From Bacillota bacterium (GTDB taxonomy: Bacteria > Bacillota > Sulfobacillia > RBS10-35 > JAJYVN01): a stretch of 12,751 bases of DNA. Numbering within the stretch: the first letter of the stretch is position 1; each line of letters begins with the position of its first letter. The position numbers and the translations under genes are program-made. Below are positions 1-6,393 of this stretch, piece after piece. The stretch covers positions 1 to 12,751 of the forward strand of contig JAJYVN010000054.1 of NCBI GenBank assembly GCA_021791995.1, read 5' to 3'. Under the pieces are notes generated by a model that made no database searches, had not been told where the DNA came from, and saw nothing but the letters and a program-made list of their open reading frames with translations.

Positions 1-273
1 CTTTCAGCCGTGTCGGCGAGCCATTCGTACACGGTGTTCACGGGTGCGAGTCAACAGGGTGCGCCGGGGGCCACGCGGATCTGGGCCCCAGGTCGAAAGG
101 TGGCCAACGTGACGGGCGTTGCGGGGGGTGGGCCCGTGAGCGCGGGCGCGCAACCCGGCTGGGAGGTGGCGGCTCTCGGGATCACGCAGACGTGGGACGC
201 ACCAAGTGAATCGCTGTTAGTGCAGTTCGCCGGTCGGCCTGAGGGTGTGACAGTGAGGGTATCGTGGCAGTGA
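1..273 (+). CDS. 3' end of an unrecognised protein, cut by the window start
   Basis: This is the C-terminal part of a gene that begins outside the window: the frame is open from base 1 and stops with TGA at 271-273. About 90 residues are visible. They are rich in Gly, Ala, Val and Thr with alternating hydrophobic residues, and end in GVTVRVSWQ, which looks like the last strands of a beta-sandwich. I recognise no catalytic motif. A GTG at position 10 could be read as a start, but there is no ribosome binding site room and the frame stays open upstream, so I treat it as internal. The next gene begins 30 bases downstream on the same strand, so the two probably share a transcript. Given the neighbours, the C-terminal accessory domain of a glycosidase is possible, but nothing in the sequence proves it. 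Confidence 0.6.
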   Translation, partial: LSAVSASHSYTVFTGASQQGAPGATRIWAPGRKVANVTGVAGGGPVSAGAQPGWEVAALGITQTWDAPSESLLVQFAGRPEGVTVRVSWQ

Positions 274-303
274 CAAAGGCAGTTGGTAACGGGGTGGTGT
301 GCA

Positions 304-2148
304 GTGTCTAGCGAGATTGCTTGGGTTTGCACTGGAGCGCCCGAGGCAGCGTTTGCTGCGGACGAGGTGGTAAGGTACCTCCGCCAGGCCGGTCTACGGA
401 TCGCGAGGGCGACGGAGGGAGACGGCATTGCCAGGCCATGTATTTACTTTGTGCGTGCCAGAGGAGCAAGTCGACTGGGTCCTGATGGATTTGCCCTGCG
501 CCGGGACCAGAACGTGATTACAGTGATGGCGGAGGGCAAGCGGGGCTTTCTATACGGTGCATATGCGTTGTTGGAGGACTTGGGGTTTCGGTTCTGGGCG
601 CCAGCCTTTCGCATCTATAGCACGTTGGCTATTCCGACGGAGTTCGTCCCATCGCTGTCGCGTCTCCCGGTTCGGAATGTTCGTCCGCGCAGAGAGACGC
701 CGCGCGTTACTGTGCGCGGTAAAACAGCAGACGCCTTTAGGACGCACGACAAGGAGTCGGCGCTTGCCCTCCTGGACTGGATGGGCAAGCGCCGACTCAA
801 TCTGCTGCAGGCGAGGATCGGAACATGGGATGCGTTTCGGGATGCATTGGCACCGGCTGCCGAAACCCGCGGGATAGAGTTGTCTGTGGGCGAACACGGT
901 TACGAGTTCTTCATCAACGAGGATGTGCTGAGGGATCACCCGACATGGAGGGGCGTTCACCCGGGCGGGATGCCCGGCAAGCCACCCGTCGTGTTTTGCA
1001 CCAGTCAACCCGACGCTGTGGAATACCTACTGCAATGTATCGTGGCCTACGTGCATGAGCATGCCGAGTTGAGCGCGTTCGCGTTCTGGCCTCCAGATAC
1101 GCCTTACTGGTGCGAGTGCGATGCTTGTAAACAGCTCGGATCGATCGCAGATAGACATGCGTGGCTGGTCAATGCGCTCGTGAGGGCGCTGCGGTCTTCC
1201 GGGACCCGGACACGGGTTCGGTGCCTTGCCTACATGAACTTCACGGACCCACCAGAACACGAACGTCTGGATCCAGATGTTGAAGTGGAGTTTTGCCCCA
1301 TTGCGCGGGATTATCGCACTACACTGCAAGATCCGGCCGACAGGCCGACGAGTTTCCAGGCCTGGGGAGTTCCGCAGGGTCGCTCTACCGTGAGAAATTA
1401 CGAGACGTACTTAGAACCTTTGAAGAAATGGATGTCACAGCACGAGAAAGTATGTATGTATGAATATTATTTCAAATATGGATTTAGGGGACTGCCCATG
1501 CTCATGCCGCGTCTGATCGGATGCGAAATAATGGACCAGACCGCACGTGGAGTATACGGACACGCTACCTACTGCGAACAAGGGACGTGGCCCGTATACG
1601 AGGTGGACCATTACCTGTTGGCACGAATGCTGTGGGGGGGAGATATCGAGGCGGCAGTGGACGATTATCTCGGCGGTCGATTTGGTGCGGAGAGAGCCGC
1701 GGAGGTCGGCCGGTTCCTCGTTCTAGTGGAAGGGGCGATGCGCAGGCTCTATACGGGTCATGGAGAGCGGAATTTTGCGGCCATACCGGACGTTGCGGAG
1801 GCCACGGTGGTCGACTGTTCTCAAGCGCTAGAGGCGTCCCTGATCTCGTTGCGGCGCGCCCTCGAACGGGAAGACCATGCGCTGTTGCGTTGTTGGGAAC
1901 AAGCGCTTGTCTATGCGATTACGGAGGTAAGGCTGAAGTTGGCGTTGTTCAGGAGTGACGGGGTGGCGGAGGCCTCGGAGCGTTGGTGGGAACTGTTGGC
2001 AGCAGACGGAATGCGGCCGGGGAGGGGGGTGGTGCTCGACGAAGAGGCGGTGGGGCGTCTCAGGGCACTGTACCGACGCGACATCGAGTCGGCAGGTGCG
2101 TCAGGTACTGGGTCCGCAACTGTCGAAGGTACTTCAGAATGGCAGTGA
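304..2148 (+). CDS. DUF4838 / alpha-glucuronidase-N-like protein, predicted cytoplasmic glycoside hydrolase
   Basis: Predicted carbohydrate-active enzyme of about 614 residues with no signal peptide, so probably cytoplasmic. The N-terminal ~100 residues have the GH67 (alpha-glucuronidase) N-domain look: a module starting AADEVVRYLRQAG and ending RGFLYGAYALLEDLGFRFW. The middle matches the DUF4838 type, a TIM-barrel relative of GH20/GH67. Its signature is FWPPDTPYWCECDAC near residues 260-275, with C-x-C-x2-C cysteines that may bind a metal or be structural. The C-terminal third is mostly helical and includes DYLGGRFG. Substrate is unknown; activity on an acidic or N-acetylated sugar is suggested only by family resemblance. 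I chose GTG 304, which has a GGGGTGG stretch just upstream; TTG 283 would add seven residues and has a weaker AAGG site. The next gene follows after 45 bases. Catalytic acids cannot be assigned by eye. Confidence 0.82.
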   Translation: MSSEIAWVCTGAPEAAFAADEVVRYLRQAGLRIARATEGDGIARPCIYFVRARGASRLGPDGFALRRDQNVITVMAEGKRGFLYGAYALLEDLGFRFWAPAFRIYSTLAIPTEFVPSLSRLPVRNVRPRRETPRVTVRGKTADAFRTHDKESALALLDWMGKRRLNLLQARIGTWDAFRDALAPAAETRGIELSVGEHGYEFFINEDVLRDHPTWRGVHPGGMPGKPPVVFCTSQPDAVEYLLQCIVAYVHEHAELSAFAFWPPDTPYWCECDACKQLGSIADRHAWLVNALVRALRSSGTRTRVRCLAYMNFTDPPEHERLDPDVEVEFCPIARDYRTTLQDPADRPTSFQAWGVPQGRSTVRNYETYLEPLKKWMSQHEKVCMYEYYFKYGFRGLPMLMPRLIGCEIMDQTARGVYGHATYCEQGTWPVYEVDHYLLARMLWGGDIEAAVDDYLGGRFGAERAAEVGRFLVLVEGAMRRLYTGHGERNFAAIPDVAEATVVDCSQALEASLISLRRALEREDHALLRCWEQALVYAITEVRLKLALFRSDGVAEASERWWELLAADGMRPGRGVVLDEEAVGRLRALYRRDIESAGASGTGSATVEGTSEWQ

Positions 2149-2179
2149 CCAAACGGCCCGCTCGGTGCAGATTAGCATA

Positions 2180-2186
2180 GGGAGGA
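2180..2186 (+). promoter_or_regulatory. Ribosome binding site for the LPXTG protein
   Basis: GGGAGGA lies 7 bases before the ATG at 2194. This is near-consensus Shine-Dalgarno spacing and fixes the start of the signal peptide. Only 45 bases separate the previous stop from this start, so no separate promoter is evident. Confidence 0.8.
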
Positions 2187-2193
2187 CTCGGCG

Positions 2194-3342
2194 ATGAAGA
2201 TGCGTGTGCTGATGCTGGCTGCGGGTATCGCGGCTGCGTTGTCTCTGGTTGGGACCTCTGTTGCCGTCGCGGCGGTTTCTTTGGGGCAGACTTCGTCTCA
2301 GGAGCCCACGCCGAGCACGGTTGGTGGATTCACGGAAGTCAACCTGAGTAAGGTTTTCAACGAACAGGGCATCATCTTTACGGGACAAACCGGGCCGAAG
2401 GGGCAGAGTCTCGGCGGCGGGCAAGGGTTCGATATTGAAGCGAACTCATTTCCCTCCACGGGCAATTTCTCGGTTTCGGCCGGCTCCGTCCACACGACCT
2501 TCCTGATTCCGTCCTATGCTGCAGGCATCAATTCGGTCCTCGGACTAGGGCAAGCGGCGTCGATTCCGGTACCGCCTGGGCGGTACACGTCTGTCTGGTT
2601 GATGTACCTGAGCGAAGGGCCAGCGGCTGGTGCGCTTACGCTGAAGTACACGAATGGGACATCGACCAGTGATCCGTTCACGTTCTCAGGTTTTTTCGCA
2701 AATCCGGTCAATCCCCCGCAGTTTCAAGTGTACAACGTTCCCACCACGTTGTACGAAGGGCATAACGCCTGCGTGGAGTTGAAGTTGTGTACCCACTCGG
2801 GCATAACGGATGGAACGGTGGATCCCAGCGATTCCGGCGGCGCAGGATGGATCCATGGGTATGTACTTTCGGCGAACTCTTCGCTGACCTTGGGGTGCCT
2901 GGAGTTTCCGGCTGAAACCGCGAACAGTTCATCCCCGCTTTCTGATGCGACGATCTTTGCCATTAGCTTGGAGGACGCGCCTGGGTTCACCCCGGGAAGT
3001 GCGGCTGTTTCGCCATCGTCGTGTGCTACCTCCGCTTCTAGTACCGCTGTAACATCTGTGACATCTTCGTCCGCAAGCGCCGCTCCGACCACGACATCTT
3101 CGTCCGCAAGCGCCGCTCCGACCACGACATCTTCGAGCACAACTTCGTCAGTAACGTCCTCTGCGAACTTGTCCACCACGCAAAGTAGCGCGACAACCAG
3201 TTCCGCTTCCACATCATCGTCAACGTCTACCAAGACGTCTTCATCGTTGCCGAAGACGGGGCAGAGCCCGCTCGTGGAACTGGCCGGTATGCTTCTATTC
3301 CTGGTCGGTGCAGGCTCCCTGGTTCGCCTTCGCCGAGGTTAA
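2194..3342 (+). CDS. LPXTG-anchored surface protein with one copy of domain X
   Basis: Exported wall-anchored protein of 382 residues. Residues 1-27 form a signal peptide (MKMR, a hydrophobic core, and AVA|AVS as a likely cleavage site). Residues ~34-263 are an unnamed beta-rich domain that recurs twice in the protein at 6394-8808. Its recognisable blocks are FTEVNLSKVFNEQG, GPKGQSLGGGQG, TFLIPSY, VPPGRYTSVWLMYLSEG, FQVYNVP, a C193-x5-C199 pair, SGGAGWIHGY and ATIFAISLEDAPGF. Residues ~270-350 are a low-complexity Ser/Thr/Ala stalk containing an exact DNA repeat. The end is a classic sorting signal: LPKTG at 352-356, a hydrophobic stretch, and RLRRG. Sortase should cleave it and link it to peptidoglycan. 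No sortase gene is in the window. The block order with a GQ-I-VPPGRYT strand resembles beta-sandwich accessory domains of glycosidases, so carbohydrate binding is my inference. Location is well supported; function is not. Confidence 0.9.
   Translation: MKMRVLMLAAGIAAALSLVGTSVAVAAVSLGQTSSQEPTPSTVGGFTEVNLSKVFNEQGIIFTGQTGPKGQSLGGGQGFDIEANSFPSTGNFSVSAGSVHTTFLIPSYAAGINSVLGLGQAASIPVPPGRYTSVWLMYLSEGPAAGALTLKYTNGTSTSDPFTFSGFFANPVNPPQFQVYNVPTTLYEGHNACVELKLCTHSGITDGTVDPSDSGGAGWIHGYVLSANSSLTLGCLEFPAETANSSSPLSDATIFAISLEDAPGFTPGSAAVSPSSCATSASSTAVTSVTSSSASAAPTTTSSSASAAPTTTSSSTTSSVTSSANLSTTQSSATTSSASTSSSTSTKTSSSLPKTGQSPLVELAGMLLFLVGAGSLVRLRRG
3061..3135 (+). repeat. 33-bp tandem repeat in the Ser/Thr stalk
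   Basis: Two exact 33-base copies (3061-3093 and 3094-3126) are followed by the first 9 bases of a third (3127-3135). The unit length is a multiple of three and encodes TSSSASAAPTT in frame, so copy-number change would lengthen or shorten the wall-spanning stalk without breaking the reading frame. Confidence 0.95.
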
Positions 3343-3359
3343 CCAGCATCACTGGTTGA
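3339..3359 (+). terminator. Small hairpin overlapping the LPXTG gene stop codon
   Basis: AACCAG (3341-3346) and CTGGTT (3352-3357) pair around a 5-base loop. The stem extends by a wobble and one further pair into the TAA stop region. No T-tract follows, so it may be a weak terminator or an mRNA 3'-end stabiliser rather than an efficient intrinsic terminator. Confidence 0.35.
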
Positions 3360-3388
3360 ATGCCTGTCGGACTGTCCGGTATCAGATC

Positions 3389-3452
3389 GGGGGGGGCTGC
3401 ACCACACGTATGCGTGGGCCCCTCCCGGCTCTGCGCCGGATTGGCGGCGCAG
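3389..3452 (+). terminator. Two consecutive GC-rich hairpins in the intergenic region
   Basis: The first runs 3389-3426: eight G and a C (3389-3397) pair with GCCCCTCCC (3418-3426), with one G-T wobble. Its loop contains an inner CCAC/GTGG pairing. The second is a perfect 8-bp stem, CTGCGCCG (3431-3438) with CGGCGCAG (3445-3452), around a 6-base loop. Only CTTTGGGTT follows, so the U-tract is poor. The rest of 3343-3549 holds no credible ORF or tRNA; a T-run (3483-3487) and an imperfect palindrome at 3490-3507 are the only other marks. Readings are termination or attenuation between the surface-protein and propeller genes, or a processing/stability element. Confidence 0.45.
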
Positions 3453-3489
3453 CTTTGGGTTACGGAATGCTGCACTGAGTGGTTTTTCT

Positions 3490-3507
3490 GCGCGGTCCGG
3501 ACGGTGC
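3490..3507 (+). promoter_or_regulatory. Imperfect palindrome upstream of the propeller pair, possible operator
   Basis: The core GTCCGGAC (3495-3502) is an exact 8-base palindrome. Flanks GCGC and GGTGC extend the symmetry with one mismatch and one wobble to 18 bases. It lies about 30 bases before the ribosome binding site of the next gene, where an operator could sit. No convincing -35/-10 pair is seen beside it, and chance occurrence in GC-rich DNA is quite possible. Confidence 0.2.
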
Positions 3508-3534
3508 CTGTTCCAGTTGCGTGTTTCGGAGTTT

Positions 3535-3541
3535 GGGGGAG
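3535..3541 (+). promoter_or_regulatory. Ribosome binding site deciding the start at 3550
   Basis: GGGGGAG ends 8 bases before ATG 3550. Upstream in-frame candidates, TTG 3517 and GTG 3541, lack a properly spaced site: GTG 3541 directly abuts the G-run. The ATG is therefore preferred. Confidence 0.7.
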
Positions 3542-3549
3542 TGGCGAAC

Positions 3550-4830
3550 ATGGCTATCTTGAGCGAACGCGTCGGCAATACCACGACTCTTGCCGTTCAG
3601 AAGGAACGCGGCCCTAGGATTGTTGACGTACCTCATGGGGAGTGGCGCAGTTGGACGGTCCCTGAATCGGAACGGCTCAACGTAGTTTACAGCGTCGCGA
3701 TCGATCCAGGGGGAAGAGGCGAAGGTAGCTCCGCAAGATTGTACTTGGGCCTTAGCAACGAATTCGAGCCGGGCATCCACGGGCGGCTGATGAAATTCGA
3801 TTGTGAGAACCAGTCGTTCTCACTGTTGGGGGACATGGGCACAGTCCTCGCAGAGGCGAAGCAGACCCTTCGTCCCCCACACAGCAAGTTCCACCTGGGA
3901 GTCGTCGTTGACAGCGACGGGATGGTCTATAGCGCAACGCACATGACGGCGCCACCCGCCGGGGAGCAGGTGCACCGTGTCTTCGAGATCTATAACGATG
4001 GTAGACGATGGTTTAGCGGTAGTCATCTTCTGCAATACGACCCGCGAACCAATCAACTGATCGATCGAGGGATTGTTTCTCCGAAAGAAGGGGTGCGCAT
4101 CCTCGCCCTCAATCCAGAGCTGCACGAGCTTTATGCCCTGACATACCCCCGCGATCACTTCCTCGTGATATCCAAGGAGGGACAGGTTCGTGATCTGGGG
4201 CGGGTGGGACAGGACAACGCGTTCGGGCTGTGTTGGTGCAAGGACGGGTGCACATATACAACGGACGATGATGGATTTTTTCTACGTTACCGCCCGAAAG
4301 CTCAGGGCGGCGGTGGTGTTTTGGAGCGGTTGGCGATTCGCATCCCGGATGCACCGTGGAGGGACGGCACGGGCAATCTGGTGCGGCGGATGATCACCGG
4401 ACCCGACGGCTTTACCCTCTACGGTGCGGGCACCAAGGGCATGCGGATCTTCGCCTGGCGACCGGATAGCGCCGAGGTGCGGGACTATGGTCCGGTAGTG
4501 GGTATCGACCGGCAATCGGAGTACTCGCATCTGCCCAGTGTCAAGGCGCTGGCGTTCGGTTTGGATGGCTGGCTCTACATCGCAACCGTTCCATACAGTG
4601 GCTATGCACGGAGCGACAGCGGATGCGAACTGTGGAGGTTGAATCCTCGATCTGGTCTTGCGCAATCCCTCGGCCTCATTGGGGGCTCGAATGGCGGTCA
4701 ATTTACGAACTGTCAACAGGCCGTTTCCTCTCCGGACGGCTCGATCTACTTTGGTATGCAAAGTGCCGATCCGTCCTCTGCGACCCTGGTCGCCTGGCGG
4801 TCAAAGCTACCAGAGGGGATGGTGCAATGA
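3550..4830 (+). CDS. Beta-propeller protein 1 with an HSKFH motif, unknown activity
   Basis: A 426-residue protein without signal peptide, so likely cytoplasmic. Blade-like units recur, each centred on a D-G-x-[hydrophobic]-Y strand: DSDGMVYSATH (121-131), KDGCTYTTDDDGFFLRY (231-247), PDGFTLYG (285-292), LDGWLYIAT (338-346) and PDGSIYFG (395-402). LLQYDP and LGLI/DLG strands lie between them. This is typical of a six- or seven-bladed propeller. The segment PPHSKFHLGVVVDSDGMVYS (109-128), with H111, K113 and H115, resembles a K-x-H motif I associate with poorly annotated bacterial propellers and, loosely, with propeller enzymes acting on rhamnose-glucuronate linkages (GH145, PL42). A lyase or hydrolase role is thus possible but unproven; a non-catalytic sugar-binding or scaffolding role is equally possible. 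The stop overlaps the next start (ATGA), indicating translational coupling to a second propeller. Confidence 0.75.
   Translation: MAILSERVGNTTTLAVQKERGPRIVDVPHGEWRSWTVPESERLNVVYSVAIDPGGRGEGSSARLYLGLSNEFEPGIHGRLMKFDCENQSFSLLGDMGTVLAEAKQTLRPPHSKFHLGVVVDSDGMVYSATHMTAPPAGEQVHRVFEIYNDGRRWFSGSHLLQYDPRTNQLIDRGIVSPKEGVRILALNPELHELYALTYPRDHFLVISKEGQVRDLGRVGQDNAFGLCWCKDGCTYTTDDDGFFLRYRPKAQGGGGVLERLAIRIPDAPWRDGTGNLVRRMITGPDGFTLYGAGTKGMRIFAWRPDSAEVRDYGPVVGIDRQSEYSHLPSVKALAFGLDGWLYIATVPYSGYARSDSGCELWRLNPRSGLAQSLGLIGGSNGGQFTNCQQAVSSPDGSIYFGMQSADPSSATLVAWRSKLPEGMVQ
4813..4818 (+). promoter_or_regulatory. Ribosome binding site inside the end of propeller gene 1
   Basis: GAGGGG ends 8 bases before ATG 4827, which overlaps the TGA of the upstream gene (4828-4830). 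It supports 4827 as the true start of the second propeller over the in-frame start at 4623, which would lie deep inside the upstream gene. Confidence 0.75.
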
Positions 4831-6191
4831 CTTCTGACGACGAGGCTCTGCAGAGTGGGAAGACGACTCCAGAGGGCACTGGGGTTCGATCTGCGCCGTG
4901 GCTTTCTTCAGGGACGGCGGATCAGCTAACAGAACAAATTGATGCCATGTTCCGGGATACCGCGTTTGTGCGGGAGGGACACATCACCATACGGGGACTT
5001 GGCTGGGAAGGGCAAGGTCCAACGATTCCTCCAGGGGAGAGCGGTATCACCGCGCTGTGCCTGGGCGTGAGCGGGGTCGTTTACGGTGCAACGTCCGGCG
5101 AACGCACGCACGTCTTTCGTTTTGACCCGTGGGCTGACGCGGCAGGTCCATACGCGCACGTTATTGACCTGGGCGTGACGCCGGGGATGACTTCGTGTGA
5201 CCTAATGCTCACCTTGCCAGGGGACGGATGCGTACTGGTCGCCGGGCGTCCGGGAGGGTGCTTTGTTCACGATCCCGCGTGGGAAGTCATGAACGTCTTA
5301 GATTTCCATTCGTTGCCAGAACCACCGTTTAGTCCGCAGGTCGGCGAACAGTTGAGGCCTGTACCGCTGAGACTGGGGCCTGGAGAAGCGCTTGTGGCGG
5401 GCGTTTGGTCAGAAGCTGAATCTGTAGTATATGCGGTTACCCATCCCGACGGCGTATTGATGCGCTTCGCACCCGGTCGGCTTGAAGTCGAGCGTCTAGC
5501 CAAAGTTGGCATGACAGCGTTTGGCGGTCCGCTGGCTGTTGACTGCCTCGGTCGAGTTTATGGCCCCACCGAACGGGGGGGATGGTTTCGGTTCGACCCG
5601 GCCTCAGACGGGTTGGAATGGATGGGCAAAGTTCCGGGCGAACGCGGTCGCCGTTCGTACGATGGTCTGTGCAGCTTGGTGGCGGCCAACGGCGGGCACC
5701 TGCTCTACGGGGGGACCATTGACGGGTGTGTTTTCGCCTTCCATGTGGATGAGGGGCGTGTCCACTCCCTTGGCAGACCGACGATGGCGTCACAAGTATG
5801 CGGGCTGGTGGTGCTACCCGACGGGCGCTTGGTGGGCGTAGTCGGAGCCGAGGATGAGATGGCGCACCTTTTTGTCTATGAGCCTCTCCAAGGCGGTTTG
5901 CGGGACCTGGGAATCATGCGCACTGCCTATCCGAAAACGTGGGTGGTGCACAGGGTTGGCAGTGCGGTGGCGGGGCCGAATGGAGAGGTCTTCCTGGGCG
6001 AGAACGACCGATTGGGACACTTGGTGATTTATCATCCTGCGTTGCTCCCAACGAATGCCACTTACGGGGCCAACCGATCGGCCCAGGTTCGGGAGGGAAG
6101 TGCGGTTGAAGCGACCGCCCAAGGTGGCGATACCGAGGCGTGGCCGGATGTGTCTCAGTGTTCGGAATCGGGGCACCCGAGTCGATCATGA
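4827..6191 (+). CDS. Beta-propeller protein 2, kelch/WD40-like, unknown activity
   Basis: A 454-residue protein with no signal peptide. After a polar N-terminus of about 70 residues come repeated units of the form G-x-[VL]-Y-G-x-T followed by a phenylalanine-rich strand with D-P and a D-L-G strand. Examples are VSGVVYGATSGERTHVFRFD (81-100), VVYAVTHPDGVLMRF (200-214), CLGRVYGPTERGGWFRFDP (240-258), LLYGGTIDGCVFAF (292-305), LFVYEPLQGGLRDLG (348-362) and GEVFLGENDRLGHLVIYHP (386-404). The pattern fits a seven-bladed propeller in which each blade reads out a value. The last ~45 residues are polar and low in hydrophobics, likely a disordered tail. It shows no obvious H-x-K-x-H motif like that of its upstream partner, so the two may have different roles, for example enzyme and partner. 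The ATGA overlap implies a stoichiometric relation. Function is unknown. Confidence 0.75.
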   Translation: MTSDDEALQSGKTTPEGTGVRSAPWLSSGTADQLTEQIDAMFRDTAFVREGHITIRGLGWEGQGPTIPPGESGITALCLGVSGVVYGATSGERTHVFRFDPWADAAGPYAHVIDLGVTPGMTSCDLMLTLPGDGCVLVAGRPGGCFVHDPAWEVMNVLDFHSLPEPPFSPQVGEQLRPVPLRLGPGEALVAGVWSEAESVVYAVTHPDGVLMRFAPGRLEVERLAKVGMTAFGGPLAVDCLGRVYGPTERGGWFRFDPASDGLEWMGKVPGERGRRSYDGLCSLVAANGGHLLYGGTIDGCVFAFHVDEGRVHSLGRPTMASQVCGLVVLPDGRLVGVVGAEDEMAHLFVYEPLQGGLRDLGIMRTAYPKTWVVHRVGSAVAGPNGEVFLGENDRLGHLVIYHPALLPTNATYGANRSAQVREGSAVEATAQGGDTEAWPDVSQCSESGHPSRS

Positions 6192-6393
6192 TACGCACAT
6201 AAGGGCCTGTTGACTCAGCTTACTACGAGGGCGCAATGACGGTGGCGGTTGGCGTGCAGCGCGTGGTGGCATAGGGTTCCAGTCCAGTCTTGTGACTGTT
6301 GGAGGGGAGGCATGCAGAAAAGATTGCCAGTCGGTCGGGTGTCGGTGAGCACGGTGAAGGTGAGGTCCCGATTAATCAAGGAGGCAGAAGCGC
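6192..6393 (+). other. Leader region before the 804-residue surface protein
   Basis: This 202-base stretch holds no convincing gene. A TTGACT at 6210-6215 resembles a -35 box but no good -10 follows at 16-18 bases. A short hairpin (CAGTC, TTGT loop, GACTG) precedes a purine-rich GGAGGGGAGG at 6301-6310. An ATG at 6312 sits at a good distance from that site and opens a frame running to 6704, out of frame with and overlapping the surface-protein gene. The overlapped part looks like a shadow, so I do not call it as a gene. A separate promoter for the surface protein is plausible but not proven. Confidence 0.4.
6378..6384 (+). promoter_or_regulatory. Consensus ribosome binding site for the 804-residue surface protein
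   Basis: AAGGAGG lies 9 bases before ATG 6394. An in-frame stop (TAA 6373-6375) just upstream prevents any longer start, so the start is secure. Confidence 0.85.

Noticed and set aside
2724..3233. Antisense open frame of 169 codons, rich in Asp, Val and Glu
   Set aside because: Its repetitive composition is the mirror of the Ser/Thr stalk of the LPXTG protein; no separate gene signature.
3343..3549. Known riboswitch in the structured intergenic region
   Set aside because: I could not match the conserved loops of c-di-GMP, TPP, cobalamin, glycine or T-box classes; only generic hairpins are visible.
4623..4826. Longer start for propeller 2 at 4623
   Set aside because: It would overlap propeller 1 by about 200 bases in another frame; ATG 4827 has a well-placed ribosome site and the ATGA overlap.
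6210..6238. Sigma-A type promoter with TTGACT
   Set aside because: No acceptable -10 element is present at normal spacing, so I do not call a promoter.
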